Positions 8,155 to 16,888 of a DNA stretch of 64,000 bases are shown piece after piece (positions within the stretch are counted from its first letter, which is position 1; every line of letters begins with the position of its first letter). The notes beneath the pieces are model-generated. The model did not search any database, was not told the DNA's origin, and saw nothing but the letters and a program-made list of their open reading frames with translations. Both the position numbers and the translations under genes were made by a program. Origin of the DNA: Candidatus Desulfosporosinus nitrosoreducens (GTDB lineage Bacteria > Bacillota > Desulfitobacteriia > Desulfitobacteriales > Desulfitobacteriaceae). Location: contig NZ_JAVHUW010000070.1 of the NCBI RefSeq assembly GCF_030954495.1, forward strand, positions 62,001-126,000. Direction: 5' to 3'.

Positions 8155-9267
8155 ATGAGAAAGGATGCCAGAAGTGTGAAAATAGGGTTTCCGCGTGCTC
8201 TTTTTTATTATGATTATTTTCCTTTCTGGGCCGGCTTTTTTTACCGGCTCGGTATCGAGGTGGTGACATCTCCGCCAACGAATCGTCAAATTATGGAGGA
8301 TGGCCTTAAGAAAATCAGTGACGAAACGTGTTTGCCCCTAAAGCTTCTTGCCGGTCATATTCAGGCTTTAAAAGATGTCGATGCGATTTTTTTGCCGCGC
8401 ATGGTCAGTGTGGAAGCCGATACTTACAATTGTCCTAAGTTTTTAGGAATACCGGAAAGTCTTCTCCCGGCAGTTCCGCCTGAAATTCCGGTTCTCAGCG
8501 CTGTCATTAATTGGCGCGGAGGTCAGCGGCAGGTTCTCAAAGACCTCCGGAAGCTGGGCTTAGAGCTTGGCAAAAGTAAGCAAGAAATTCGTGCGGCGTT
8601 CAGAGAAGGACAAATGTGGCAGCAACGTTATCTGGATTCAAGAGGAACAGGCTGGAATTTTGAGCAGGAAATGCGTGAAATTGAACATTTCGCGGGGGGA
8701 CAGAGGGATGCCGTGGTATGTTCCCCTAAACTCGTACCGGAGTCCGGCAGAGACAGTGTTTTGACTCCTTTAAAACAAATCAGCCAGGCGAAACAGCGCC
8801 TGAAAATTACTTTAATCGGACATTCTTATTTAATACAAGAGGCCTATGCCAATCTGAACCTGCTTGGGCGTCTGCGCGAAAAAGCGGAAATACAGTTAGT
8901 TCAGCATGTTGAACCCAACGAAGTCGAAGAGAATTTGACAGGGTTGCGCAAAAAGCTGTTTTGGAATCATGCCAAACAAATTTATGGGGCGGGAAATAAA
9001 TTCGCTCAAGATCGAACGATTGACGGGATCATTTATCTGACCTGTTTTGGCTGTGGCACGGATTCCATGGTCCAGGAATTAGTAGCGCGCAAAGTGCGCG
9101 ACCAACATAAGCCTTATATGGTGATTACTCTCGACGAACATACCGGCGAAGCCGGGCTAGTCACTCGCCTTGAGGCCTTTCTGGACATGGTCGAAAGGAG
9201 GAAGGCTCGTGAAGGTAACATTTCCGCACATGGGGAATGCCTGGATCGCTATTCAAGCTCTCTTTGA
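8155..9267 (+). CDS. 2-hydroxyacyl-CoA dehydratase-like protein (HgdB/DUF2229 group)
   Basis: A 370-residue cytosolic protein with the opening KIGFPRALFYYDYFPFWAGFF and later DETCLPLKLLAGH, TYNCPKF and TCFGCGTDSMVQE blocks, typical of the B/D-component-like proteins associated with 2-hydroxyglutaryl-CoA dehydratase activators. The conserved cysteines are candidate Fe-S ligands. It overlaps the next gene by 59 bases and is followed by a BadF-type ATPase, so the three probably act together in an ATP-driven reductive activation. The substrate is unknown; such trios are common in Clostridia without an assigned reaction. Confidence 0.8.
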   Translation: MRKDARSVKIGFPRALFYYDYFPFWAGFFYRLGIEVVTSPPTNRQIMEDGLKKISDETCLPLKLLAGHIQALKDVDAIFLPRMVSVEADTYNCPKFLGIPESLLPAVPPEIPVLSAVINWRGGQRQVLKDLRKLGLELGKSKQEIRAAFREGQMWQQRYLDSRGTGWNFEQEMREIEHFAGGQRDAVVCSPKLVPESGRDSVLTPLKQISQAKQRLKITLIGHSYLIQEAYANLNLLGRLREKAEIQLVQHVEPNEVEENLTGLRKKLFWNHAKQIYGAGNKFAQDRTIDGIIYLTCFGCGTDSMVQELVARKVRDQHKPYMVITLDEHTGEAGLVTRLEAFLDMVERRKAREGNISAHGECLDRYSSSL

Positions 9268-10357
9268 ATCTCTGAATATTGAGGTCGTTGTTCCGCCTGT
9301 CAACAACAAACAAACGTTGACATTAGGTACTAAACTGGCACCTGAAGCAGCTTGTTTGCCTTTAAAACTGAATCTCGGGAATTATATCGAAGCGTCGCAG
9401 GAGGGTGCGGATACAATTGTCATTACCGGAGGAATTGGCCCTTGCCGCTTTGGCTATTATGGGGAAGTAGAACGGCAAATTCTCAGAGATGCCGGATATA
9501 ACTTGGAGGTCGTGACCCTTGAGCCTCCTGATGGAAGTTTGAAGGGATTGGCCCAACGCATTAGGTATTTAGCCGGGACCAAGAATTCTTGGCCCTCTAT
9601 CCTTAAAGCTTTGCGCTTTGCCTATCTGAAATGTGTAGCCTTAGATCAAGTTGAAGACTTAATTCATGCTGCACGGCCCAGACTGCCTGATCCCCAAGAG
9701 ACCGAGCTTCTTTATGAAGAAAGTAAAAAACGCCTGGCGCAGGCGATGACCGTGAAAGGGGTCCAGGCTACGGTTCGCTGGCTGCAAGAGAGTATTCGGG
9801 ATCGCCAGGCTAAAGGACATGCTCCTGGGGAAAAACATCGTCCGTTGCGTATAGGAATCATCGGAGAAATTTATACCATTTTAGATCCCTATACGTCTGT
9901 GGGGATAGAGGAACAGCTGGGGCATCTGGGAGTAGAGGTGGATCGCTCAATTTATCTTTCCGGCTGGGTGGGAAATCACATTTTTCAAGGTCTGGCCCAA
10001 GGTTATCGCTCGATTCGTTCCTACCATAGCCATGCCAAACCCTTTCTGCCTCATTTTGTGGGCGGACACGGCCAGGAAACGGTTGGTGCCGCGGTTAAAT
10101 TCGCCAAGGAAGGATTCGACGGGATTATTCAGCTTTTCCCTCTCTCTTGCATGCCTGAGATTGTGGCCGCCAGCGTATTGCCCCGAGTTCAAGAGACTTA
10201 TCAAATACCTATAATGACACTCATTGTCGATGAGCATACGGGGCAGGCAGGAATACAGACCCGTTTAGAAGCGTTTGTCGATTTATTGGAAAGACCTCGG
10301 CAGAAACGTATTGCCAAAAACACTAGAGAGGGTGTGTCGGTTGTTGGGGGAAGATAA
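9209..10357 (+). CDS. 2-hydroxyacyl-CoA dehydratase-like protein (second subunit)
   Basis: Starts at a GTG (9209) with an AAAGGAGGA site seven bases upstream; the frame is open further upstream but has no comparable site there. The 382-residue product opens VKVTFPHMGNAW and contains AACLPLKLNLGNYIEA, GGIGPCRFGYYGEV, FPLSCMPEIVA and DEHTGQAGIQTRLEAF, the last shared with the upstream protein, so the two are distant paralogues. Cys residues in the CRFG and LSCMPE motifs are candidate cluster ligands. Middle gene of the activase trio. Confidence 0.8.
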   Translation: MKVTFPHMGNAWIAIQALFESLNIEVVVPPVNNKQTLTLGTKLAPEAACLPLKLNLGNYIEASQEGADTIVITGGIGPCRFGYYGEVERQILRDAGYNLEVVTLEPPDGSLKGLAQRIRYLAGTKNSWPSILKALRFAYLKCVALDQVEDLIHAARPRLPDPQETELLYEESKKRLAQAMTVKGVQATVRWLQESIRDRQAKGHAPGEKHRPLRIGIIGEIYTILDPYTSVGIEEQLGHLGVEVDRSIYLSGWVGNHIFQGLAQGYRSIRSYHSHAKPFLPHFVGGHGQETVGAAVKFAKEGFDGIIQLFPLSCMPEIVAASVLPRVQETYQIPIMTLIVDEHTGQAGIQTRLEAFVDLLERPRQKRIAKNTREGVSVVGGR

Positions 10358-11366
10358 TTTTTATTTAGGCGCCGATGTTGGGTCGGTCAGCACGAATTTA
10401 GTGCTGCTGAGTGAGGATGACAAAGTGGCCTTAACCCTTTATTTGCGCACTCAAGGGCGGCCTATGCAGACGATTCAGGAAGGAATGAAAATCTTAAGGT
10501 CAAAGATCGGAAGTGCCGCCAAAATACTGGGAGTAGGAACAACAGGGAGTGCACGGCAGCTTGCTGCGACGCTGCTGGGGGCTGATGTTATCAAAAATGA
10601 AATTACAGCCCATGCAGTAGCCGCCTCGCGCGTTGACCCTTCGGTGCAAACGATTCTGGAAATCGGGGGACAGGATTCTAAAATCATTGTTCTGCGCGAT
10701 GGGGTTGTCTCTGATTTTGCCATGAATACCGTGTGCGCCGCCGGAACGGGATCATTTCTTGATCAGCAGGCGGCGAGACTGGGTATACCGATTGAAGAGT
10801 TCGGACGTTTAGCCTTGGAGGCCAAAAATCCCGTTAAAATCGCCGGGCGCTGTTCCGTTTTTGCGGAATCCGACATGATCCACAAGCAGCAATTGGGGCA
10901 TGCTCTACCTGATATTCTGGCCGGACTCTGTCAGGCAATGGTTCGCAATTACTTAAATAATGTCGGCAAGAACAAAGAGATACGGGGGCCGATTTTTTTC
11001 CAGGGAGGTGTGGCGGCTAACCCGGGAATTTGCCAAGCGTTTGAAGAGGAGCTGGGCCAGCCTGTAATAGTACCGGAACATTATGGAGTGATGGGGGCCT
11101 TGGGGGCCGCTTACTTAGCCCAGGAAAAGGTGACAATGAATCCTGAGCAGAGAACCCGCTTTAGAGGTTTGCATTTAGGGGAAACCCAATTTAACGCCCA
11201 AAGCTTTGAATGTTCCGGCTGTGCCAATCGTTGTGAAGTGATTGAGATCTTACAAGACGGCTCAAGCTTGGCAAGGTGGGGAGATCGTTGCGGCAAGTGG
11301 TCAAACGCTCCTAGAGTTGGCCACAATCAGAAAAAAAGCAAAGAAGAGGAACAGCGGGGAGCATAG
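10341..11366 (+). CDS. BadF/HgdC-type acyl-CoA dehydratase activase ATPase
   Basis: ASKHA-fold ATPase of the HgdC/BadF/BcrA group, which hydrolyses ATP to push an electron from a [4Fe-4S] cluster to a dehydratase or reductase. Seen: nucleotide-binding LGADVGSVSTNLVLL, EIGGQDSKIIVL, cluster ligands in NTVCAAGTGSFLDQQ and AGRCSVFAESD, and GGVAANPGI. After the domain comes an extra Cys-rich tail (FECSGCANRCEV, GDRCGKW). The start is uncertain: TTG at 10341 has GAGAGGG 8 bases upstream, GTG 10332 and an upstream ATG at 10275 are alternatives. Overlaps the preceding gene by 17 bases. Confidence 0.85.
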   Translation: MLGEDNFYLGADVGSVSTNLVLLSEDDKVALTLYLRTQGRPMQTIQEGMKILRSKIGSAAKILGVGTTGSARQLAATLLGADVIKNEITAHAVAASRVDPSVQTILEIGGQDSKIIVLRDGVVSDFAMNTVCAAGTGSFLDQQAARLGIPIEEFGRLALEAKNPVKIAGRCSVFAESDMIHKQQLGHALPDILAGLCQAMVRNYLNNVGKNKEIRGPIFFQGGVAANPGICQAFEEELGQPVIVPEHYGVMGALGAAYLAQEKVTMNPEQRTRFRGLHLGETQFNAQSFECSGCANRCEVIEILQDGSSLARWGDRCGKWSNAPRVGHNQKKSKEEEQRGA

Positions 11367-11479
11367 TCAGCATAAGATTTAGAGACGTGTACTTATATTC
11401 GCTCCTCAAAACTTGATTTAAAAATGTTTTGACCTTCAACGCAAAGTCTGGTATACTAATAAAAATTTTATACCTCATC

Positions 11480-11665
11480 TCTTTGGAGGTGTGGTAGAGG
11501 CGCGAATGACAATAGTACTGTGGAGAAGGCCGCGTAACCGATGAATCCATAGAAAAGGGGATTTCGCCGAAGCCCAAAAAGATCGCGATTTTTGGCGCTG
11601 GTCCTGCGGTAAAGAATTGCAGGACTGTCACATGGTGCTTCTTACATCGTGTGGAGAACTACTCC
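11480..11665 (+). ncRNA. Lysine riboswitch (L box)
   Basis: The untranslated leader of lysA carries the L-box signature elements in order: GGTAGAGGCGCGAA, then AAAGGGGATTTCGCCGAAGC, then a GGCGCTGGTCCTGC / GCAGGACTGTCACATGG helix. The edges are estimated from the outer helix. It is followed by an intrinsic terminator at 11703, so lysine binding should cause premature termination of lysA. Confidence 0.92.
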
Positions 11666-11702
11666 CAACAGGAGAAGAGGGTCAATGTTTACGTGCAGTT
11701 GT

Positions 11703-11741
11703 ACGGCAGCAGAGGACCTCCTTCTGTTGCCGTTTCTATTT
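11703..11741 (+). terminator. Riboswitch-controlled terminator before lysA
   Basis: Hairpin with arms ACGGCAGCAGAGGA and TCCTTCTGTTGCCGT (two G-U type mismatches) followed by TTTCTATTT. It sits between the L box and the lysA start and is the likely expression platform. Confidence 0.8.
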
Positions 11742-11785
11742 AAAAGCTTGAACAGTATAGCTAGAGTGATTGGGGAGGAAAAAAC

Positions 11786-13120
11786 ATGAGACTGCACGGT
11801 ACTCAACAAATTAATGAACAAGGGCACTTGGAAATCGGCGGGTGCGACACAGCAAAATTAGCTCAAGAATTTGGAACTCCTTTATATATCATGGATGAGG
11901 CCCACATTCGGGAGATCTGCAGACGTTACTATAAGTCCTTCGTTGAGGGTCTGGAAAATGCGGAGGTGATTTATGCCTCTAAAGCTTTTTCCACCTTGGC
12001 TATGTGCCGTATCGTTGAACAAGAGGGACTGGGCTTGGATGTCGTTTCGGGCGGAGAACTGTACACTGCGCTGCAGGCCGACTTTCCGGCTGAACGCATT
12101 TATTTTCACGGCAACAACAAATCGGCGGAAGAGCTGACTATGGCTCTAAAAGCCGGCGTTGGACGTATCGTCGTTGACAATTTTTACGAAATGGACCTTT
12201 TAAATGAACTGGCTCAAGATATGCAGCAATCTGTGAACATACTTCTCAGAGTGACTCCGGGGATTGAAGCTCACACTCATGAATACATTCAGACCGGTCA
12301 AATCGATTCCAAGTTTGGTTTTACACTTTCCGACGGCACTGCAGATCGAGCCTTAGACCTGGCGCTGTCCTATGCCAACTTAGTTGTCAGAGGAATCCAT
12401 GCCCATATTGGCTCGCAAATTTTCGAGCTGGATTCTTTTAGTCACGAAGTTCAAGTGATGGTTCAATACATGGCCGATATTCTTGAGCGTACAGGATACC
12501 TGCTGCAGGAATTGAACCTGGGCGGAGGATTTGGAATTTACTATGCTTCCGGCGATACTCCCGCTCAAATTGAAGATTATGCCGGAACTGTTCGCGACGC
12601 TTTAGAGGCCGCGTGTCGTGTTTATGGGTTTCCGATTCCCAAAATTATCATTGAACCCGGCCGTTCAATTGTCGGTACTGCCGGAACGACTCTTTATACG
12701 ATCGGATCGATTAAGGAGATCCCCGGGATTCGAAAATATCTTGCCGTAGATGGGGGAATGGCGGATAATCCGCGCCCGGCCCTTTATCAGGCCCGTTATG
12801 AAGCGGTTTTGGCTAATCGTGCCAATGAAGAGACAGCTGAAGAGGTTTCTATCACCGGGAAATGTTGTGAATCCGGAGATATGCTGATTTGGGATATTAA
12901 CTTGCCCCAAGCTCAGTCCGGGGACTTGTTGGCAATATCCTGCACAGGTGCTTACAATTATTCCATGTCTTCCAATTATAACCGCCTTGCCAGACCGGGG
13001 GTAATTCTGGTTGAGGGCGGTCATGCGGATGTTATTGTAAAACGGGAAAGTCATGCGGACTTGTTAAGGAATGATGTTCTGCCTGAGCGTTTAGCCTATT
13101 TGCCGATGGCCAGCCGCTAA
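11786..13120 (+). CDS. lysA: Diaminopimelate decarboxylase
   Basis: PLP enzyme of 444 residues that makes L-lysine from meso-diaminopimelate, last step of lysine synthesis. The Schiff-base lysine lies in VIYASKAFS, the phosphate-binding glycines in LNLGGGFGIYY, and the dimer-interface motif in CCESGDML. Preceded by a GGGGAGG site and controlled by the lysine riboswitch. Monocistronic, closed by a terminator at 13131. Confidence 0.97.
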   Translation: MRLHGTQQINEQGHLEIGGCDTAKLAQEFGTPLYIMDEAHIREICRRYYKSFVEGLENAEVIYASKAFSTLAMCRIVEQEGLGLDVVSGGELYTALQADFPAERIYFHGNNKSAEELTMALKAGVGRIVVDNFYEMDLLNELAQDMQQSVNILLRVTPGIEAHTHEYIQTGQIDSKFGFTLSDGTADRALDLALSYANLVVRGIHAHIGSQIFELDSFSHEVQVMVQYMADILERTGYLLQELNLGGGFGIYYASGDTPAQIEDYAGTVRDALEAACRVYGFPIPKIIIEPGRSIVGTAGTTLYTIGSIKEIPGIRKYLAVDGGMADNPRPALYQARYEAVLANRANEETAEEVSITGKCCESGDMLIWDINLPQAQSGDLLAISCTGAYNYSMSSNYNRLARPGVILVEGGHADVIVKRESHADLLRNDVLPERLAYLPMASR

Positions 13121-13130
13121 AATAAAAACT

Positions 13131-13165
13131 AAGGACCCGTGTGCCTGATGCATAAGGGTCCTTTT
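13131..13165 (+). terminator. Terminator of lysA
   Basis: Arms AAGGACCC and GGGTCCTT with a 16-base loop, followed by TTATT. Confidence 0.8.
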
Positions 13166-13173
13166 ATTATGCC

Positions 13174-13575
13174 TTAATATCTTTTTTGAGGGCGAACGAA
13201 AGCCAGATCAAGAGCAACTAAGATTAGAATCGCGATTAAAATTAATGTCAAGCTGTTCGGGGTAACCGGCATTGAATAGGCTGTATTGGGAATATAAGCG
13301 GGGGCGTAGGCTAGAGATTGAGAGGGAAGGCTGCTTAATCCGGGAGAAGGGTAAGAATACGAAGGTGGGCAGTTTGAGGGTGAATAGGCGGGAGCGGGGA
13401 AATGGCGCTGTTGTTCGTACGGCGAAAAATAGGGAAGGGTAGAGGGTGCGGGGGGATACGCCGAAAAATTTTGCGGTACCGGATAGTGGTTGGAATTCGA
13501 TACTGAGTTATTTTGATGAAAGAGCAAAGGTGCCCTTGTGACTGGTGCATAAATACGGGCGTTGCCGGGAATCAA
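13174..13575 (-). CDS. Pro/Tyr/Ser-rich protein with C-terminal membrane anchor
   Basis: Unknown 133-residue protein starting at a TTG with an AAAGGGGGG site upstream. Residues 30-100 are low-complexity, rich in Pro, Tyr, Ser and Ala; residues ~106-125 are a single hydrophobic helix (LTLILIAILILVALDLAF) before a short basic end RPQKRY. The layout resembles small spore or envelope surface proteins, but no family is recognised. It stands alone between lysA and another small minus-strand gene. Confidence 0.6.
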   Translation of the reverse strand: MIPGNARIYAPVTRAPLLFHQNNSVSNSNHYPVPQNFSAYPPAPSTLPYFSPYEQQRHFPAPAYSPSNCPPSYSYPSPGLSSLPSQSLAYAPAYIPNTAYSMPVTPNSLTLILIAILILVALDLAFVRPQKRY

Positions 13576-13675
13576 AACAGTCCCCCCTTTCCGATAATCA
13601 CCCGTTTTGACTTGCTGTTTTAGCTACGAGAGATAGTTATTTTTCCTGGTTAAAAAGCCGACACGGCAGTGTGGA

Positions 13676-13978
13676 TTATTGGGGGGGTGCTGACGTCAAA
13701 CCCCGTTCCTGAGTTGGGCTGAGGCTTCTGCTTTTGTGAAAAAGACTGACACTGTCTCGATTAGGAGACCAAGCTTCATTTTCATACAGGAATTCCGGGG
13801 GTTCGGCGTGGGATAACTTGGGAAAACGGAATAGTTTCTTCATAAGATTGGCAGATGTCCTTGGCAAAACATCATACTGGAATTCTGTTTCCGGGCTGGT
13901 GATGTCGGTCTCCGTTATCTCTTGTACGTCGTTATTGTCCGAAGCTTTAGTGTTAAGCAGGCATCTAAAAATATCCAT
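13676..13978 (-). CDS. Hypothetical 100-residue protein
   Basis: Begins MDIFRCLLNTKASDN behind a good GCGAGGTG site, which favours this frame over an overlapping plus-strand reading (13818-14009). No domain, signal peptide or membrane segment is recognisable; the N-terminal half is acidic, the C-terminal half Ser/Pro-rich and polar. Real but uncharacterised, or possibly spurious. Confidence 0.4.
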   Translation of the reverse strand: MDIFRCLLNTKASDNNDVQEITETDITSPETEFQYDVLPRTSANLMKKLFRFPKLSHAEPPEFLYENEAWSPNRDSVSLFHKSRSLSPTQERGLTSAPPQ

Positions 13979-14139
13979 AAATATACACCTCGCATGGTAT
14001 TATATGTAATATTTCTAACTGTGGACCACCGCGGGGACAGAAAAAGTTGCTAAAAATTACATCTAAATTCCGGAATATTTTAAGAGGATTTGTTTGATGC
14101 TAGAAAGTAGAATTTTGCTTTTTAGCGAGGTGGACTCGG

Positions 14140-15228
14140 GTGCTGCGAAAAAAATACGGATCATTAGTCCGGGTCTGCAAGGTATATGGCCTACTATTTC
14201 TGTTTGGGGTTTTTCTGGGGGCCGGCTTTGTGTTGAGTCCTATCATTTTTGGTCAAGTCTCAGGGGAGCCGGGAACCCTCAAAGCTTCTGAACACACTCA
14301 AGAAAACATACCCTCTCAAGCGGAAGAACAACATGCGGCTGTATCGGAAAATAAGCCAATACAGCAAGAGGATTCCGGCACAAGTCCTCCTGCCAATCCC
14401 CTGGCAGTTCCTCCCGCGGCCCCCCCGGCCAATTCAGTACCGGTACTTAAGGATAAGCGGATTACGGTACTTTTAGTAGGTGTTGACCGTCGGCCTAATG
14501 AAAAATCTTTAAGCAACACAGATACGTTAGTGGTTGCCAGCGTTAACACGGAAAATGGCAAAATAGCCCTTATTTCTATACCGCGTGATACTCAGATAAC
14601 GATTCCTGGGTATGGCAAGGGTAAAATCAATGCGGCCGCCCGAATTGGCAAGGGACTTGATACCACATCCGGCTTGATTGAGGGATTAATAGGTCAGCCC
14701 ATTGACGGTTATATTCTCACCAACTTTTCAGGCTTCAAAGAAATTATCGATACTTTGGGGGGAATCACGCTTACGGTTGAGAAGGAAATGCATTATGTAA
14801 CCGGAGACAAAACAGATGGCATTATCGATTTAAAAAAAGGAACCCAGCGTTTAACGGGAGCACAGGCTTTGCAGTATGCCAGATTCCGTCAGGATGCTTT
14901 GGCGGATATAGCGAGGACAGCGAGGCAACAGGCTGTTTTAAAGTCAATAGGGAAGGAATTGTTCCAGGTTAAGACGATCCCTAAATTACCGTGGCTGATT
15001 CCTCAATTCATGAAATCTGTGGAGACAAATCTTTCCCTCAGCCAGATATGGTCCATGGCGAATATCTTACTTCGAACCGGAACGCCTGAGGTTGCCTCAC
15101 AAACGTTACCGGGGGATTTTCTGACAGAAGACGGAATCAGTTATTGGAAGGTCGATCCGGAGAGGGCTCGGGCAGTGGTCCGCAAGGTGTTTGAGGAAGG
15201 AAAAACGACATCTGTATTTTTTAAGTAA
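14140..15228 (+). CDS. LCP-family (LytR-CpsA-Psr) cell-wall polymer ligase
   Basis: Membrane-anchored LCP protein of 362 residues that transfers polyprenyl-linked glycopolymers onto peptidoglycan. It starts at GTG 14140 behind GCGAGGTG; residues ~14-38 form the membrane anchor, then a Pro/Ala-rich linker to ~residue 105, then the catalytic domain: ITVLLVGVDRRP, SNTDTLVVASVN, ISIPRDTQI, GKINAAARIGKG and ALQYARFRQD. Arg and Asp residues of these motifs bind the pyrophosphate lipid. A hairpin terminator follows. Confidence 0.92.
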   Translation: MLRKKYGSLVRVCKVYGLLFLFGVFLGAGFVLSPIIFGQVSGEPGTLKASEHTQENIPSQAEEQHAAVSENKPIQQEDSGTSPPANPLAVPPAAPPANSVPVLKDKRITVLLVGVDRRPNEKSLSNTDTLVVASVNTENGKIALISIPRDTQITIPGYGKGKINAAARIGKGLDTTSGLIEGLIGQPIDGYILTNFSGFKEIIDTLGGITLTVEKEMHYVTGDKTDGIIDLKKGTQRLTGAQALQYARFRQDALADIARTARQQAVLKSIGKELFQVKTIPKLPWLIPQFMKSVETNLSLSQIWSMANILLRTGTPEVASQTLPGDFLTEDGISYWKVDPERARAVVRKVFEEGKTTSVFFK

Positions 15229-15275
15229 AAGACGATGCTTTTATAAATCTTTCAAAGGTATTGCCCACCTGTTCC

Positions 15276-15306
15276 GCCCTGTCAATTTTGGACAGGGCAG
15301 TTTTAT
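15276..15306 (+). terminator. Terminator after LCP gene
   Basis: Arms GCCCTGTC and GACAGGGC, loop AATTTTG, followed by AGTTTTAT. Confidence 0.75.
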
Positions 15307-15388
15307 AAGCAGATAATTCTTGTGATTTTAAGCAATTGGAGATATACTATTTAAGTCAATCAGAAGGCGATTTTTTGGAGGGTGAACA

Positions 15389-15730
15389 TTGGAAAAGCTA
15401 TTTGATAAGTTGAAAGAATACTTACACATGGATACGGAGATATCCTTTGAGGAATTTAAAGAGTATTATCAAAATTTAATCGCAGAACTTAATCAAACCT
15501 TTAGCGAGCTGGATAAAGATCAACGTATTAAGGCTCTGTATATCTGTTCAATCGTCCAGTCTAATGCGGATGCAAGGACTAAAACGAATAAAGCCAATGC
15601 TAAGACGTATAAAAAAGTCAGTGCTAAATGTGCCTTTTGGGCAGATGCCATCAAGTTTAACTTGGGCAAAGACGGCGTCTCTAATGAAGAAATTGAAAAG
15701 GCGACGGAAGAGATTAATAATAGTATTTAA
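15389..15730 (+). CDS. Hypothetical helical protein
   Basis: A 113-residue protein with no recognised domain, starting at TTG with GGAGGGTG upstream. It is charged and predicted largely helical (EEFKEYYQNLIAELNQTF, DKDQRIKALYICSIVQSNA), with no signal or membrane segment. It has its own terminator at 15774 and so is probably a single-gene transcript. Confidence 0.65.
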   Translation: MEKLFDKLKEYLHMDTEISFEEFKEYYQNLIAELNQTFSELDKDQRIKALYICSIVQSNADARTKTNKANAKTYKKVSAKCAFWADAIKFNLGKDGVSNEEIEKATEEINNSI

Positions 15731-15773
15731 ATAAGCTTCATTAAAAATTGAAAACTATAGTCTTGTCAGGATA

Positions 15774-15811
15774 CAAACTCCGCATTTTGGGTTGCGGAGT
15801 TTATTTTTTTA
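15774..15811 (+). terminator. Terminator of the 15389 gene
   Basis: Arms AAACTCCGCA and TTGCGGAGTTT around a short loop, followed by ATTTTTTT. Confidence 0.85.
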
Positions 15812-15937
15812 GTGTTAGTGTGAGGAGCATAACTTTGCTAATCTGAAAAAATTTCAGATGCCTCTGAAACATTTGAGTACGTAACAGCGTATTAAAGGTG
15901 TCGGCTTAATAACACAAATCATTGAGGAGGAAATAGC

Positions 15938-16393
15938 GTGAGTGAGAGATTGTATCGTTCTGAGCAAGAAAAGATAATAGGGGGAGTTTGTGGCGGGCTG
16001 GCCGATTATTTTAATATTGACGTTACGTTGGTTCGGCTCGTTGTTTTAGTGGCCATTTTTGCCGGAGGGGTCGGAATTGTTGCTTATCTGGCTGCTTGGG
16101 CGATAATCCCGGTAAACCCTGCAGAGAGGGGCCGGGATTCGGGAGTGCAAAGCAGCGAGCCGGGAGATGTCCTCGTTGATACACCTTCCGATATTGAAGT
16201 TGCGGCCAAAGGATTTGAGAGGCAGGATAGGCGCGAGAAGCGGTCAAAATTTGCCGGGGGAATTCTGATTGCCTTAGGTGCCTTTTTTCTCCTGGAACGT
16301 ATCCTCCCGAGATGGTTTAATATGAGCAAAATGTGGCCGCTGTTTTTAATTGTCATCGGTCTGGCTATTATTTTCAAAGGAGGGAGAAAATGA
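15938..16393 (+). CDS. PspC-domain membrane protein
   Basis: 151 residues. The PspC domain occupies the N-terminus (LYRSEQEKIIGGVCGGLADYF, then a helix LVRLVVLVAIFAGGVGIVAYLAAWAIIP), followed by a polar linker and a C-terminal hydrophobic pair of helices like LiaF/DUF5668 proteins (FAGGILIALGAFFLLERI). Probably an envelope-stress sensor component. Its TGA overlaps the ATG of the next gene (ATGA), so both are made together. Confidence 0.88.
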   Translation: MSERLYRSEQEKIIGGVCGGLADYFNIDVTLVRLVVLVAIFAGGVGIVAYLAAWAIIPVNPAERGRDSGVQSSEPGDVLVDTPSDIEVAAKGFERQDRREKRSKFAGGILIALGAFFLLERILPRWFNMSKMWPLFLIVIGLAIIFKGGRK

Positions 16394-16746
16394 GACGAGA
16401 GTTTGATACTTTAAGCAGAGGATTGTTTTTGATTACCTTGGGGCTTGTCTTTATTCTCATAAATTACGGACTGCTGTCCTGGCATTTTTGGCTGCGGGTT
16501 ATTGATTTATGGCCGTTGGTTCTTATTTTAGCCGGGATCGGTTTAGTCTTTAATCGGCGGATACCCTTCAGCGCTATTTTGCTCATTTTTCTCTTATGCA
16601 TGCTTGTTTACTCTTTAGCTGTGGGAGATAGGCCAATGCCCTGGACAGAGAGTCCCTCCTTTGAAAGATCGACAATAAAGTCAACCCCCATCAATTATCC
16701 TTATCTCCCGGACACCCAGGGAGCAAACTATAGCCAAGAGAAATAA
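16390..16746 (+). CDS. LiaI/DUF5668-like small membrane protein
   Basis: 118 residues starting at ATG 16390, overlapping the PspC gene by four bases; AGGGAG lies just upstream. Three hydrophobic helices (GLFLITLGLVFILINYGLL, LWPLVLILAGIGLVF, AILLIFLLCMLVYSLAV) and a polar C-terminus. It matches the hydrophobic-repeat type found in LiaI/LiaF partners of PspC proteins. Function inferred from context only. Confidence 0.7.
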   Translation: MRREFDTLSRGLFLITLGLVFILINYGLLSWHFWLRVIDLWPLVLILAGIGLVFNRRIPFSAILLIFLLCMLVYSLAVGDRPMPWTESPSFERSTIKSTPINYPYLPDTQGANYSQEK

Positions 16747-16888
16747 AAGGTTCCTGCAATGGAGAAATCGGTTTTCTCCACTTATTTTTGGCTATTTTTG
16801 CGATATTTCGCGACAAGTTGCCCTGTGCAGTCCTAAGATGATATAATTTAAAAATAACGCTATAAACTAAAGAATTTAGGGTGTCAAT

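Noticed and set aside
15846..15869. Small inverted repeat (TTTCAGA / TCTGAAA) upstream of the PspC gene
   Set aside because: Short, no T run and no known operator pattern; could be an envelope-stress operator but nothing supports it.
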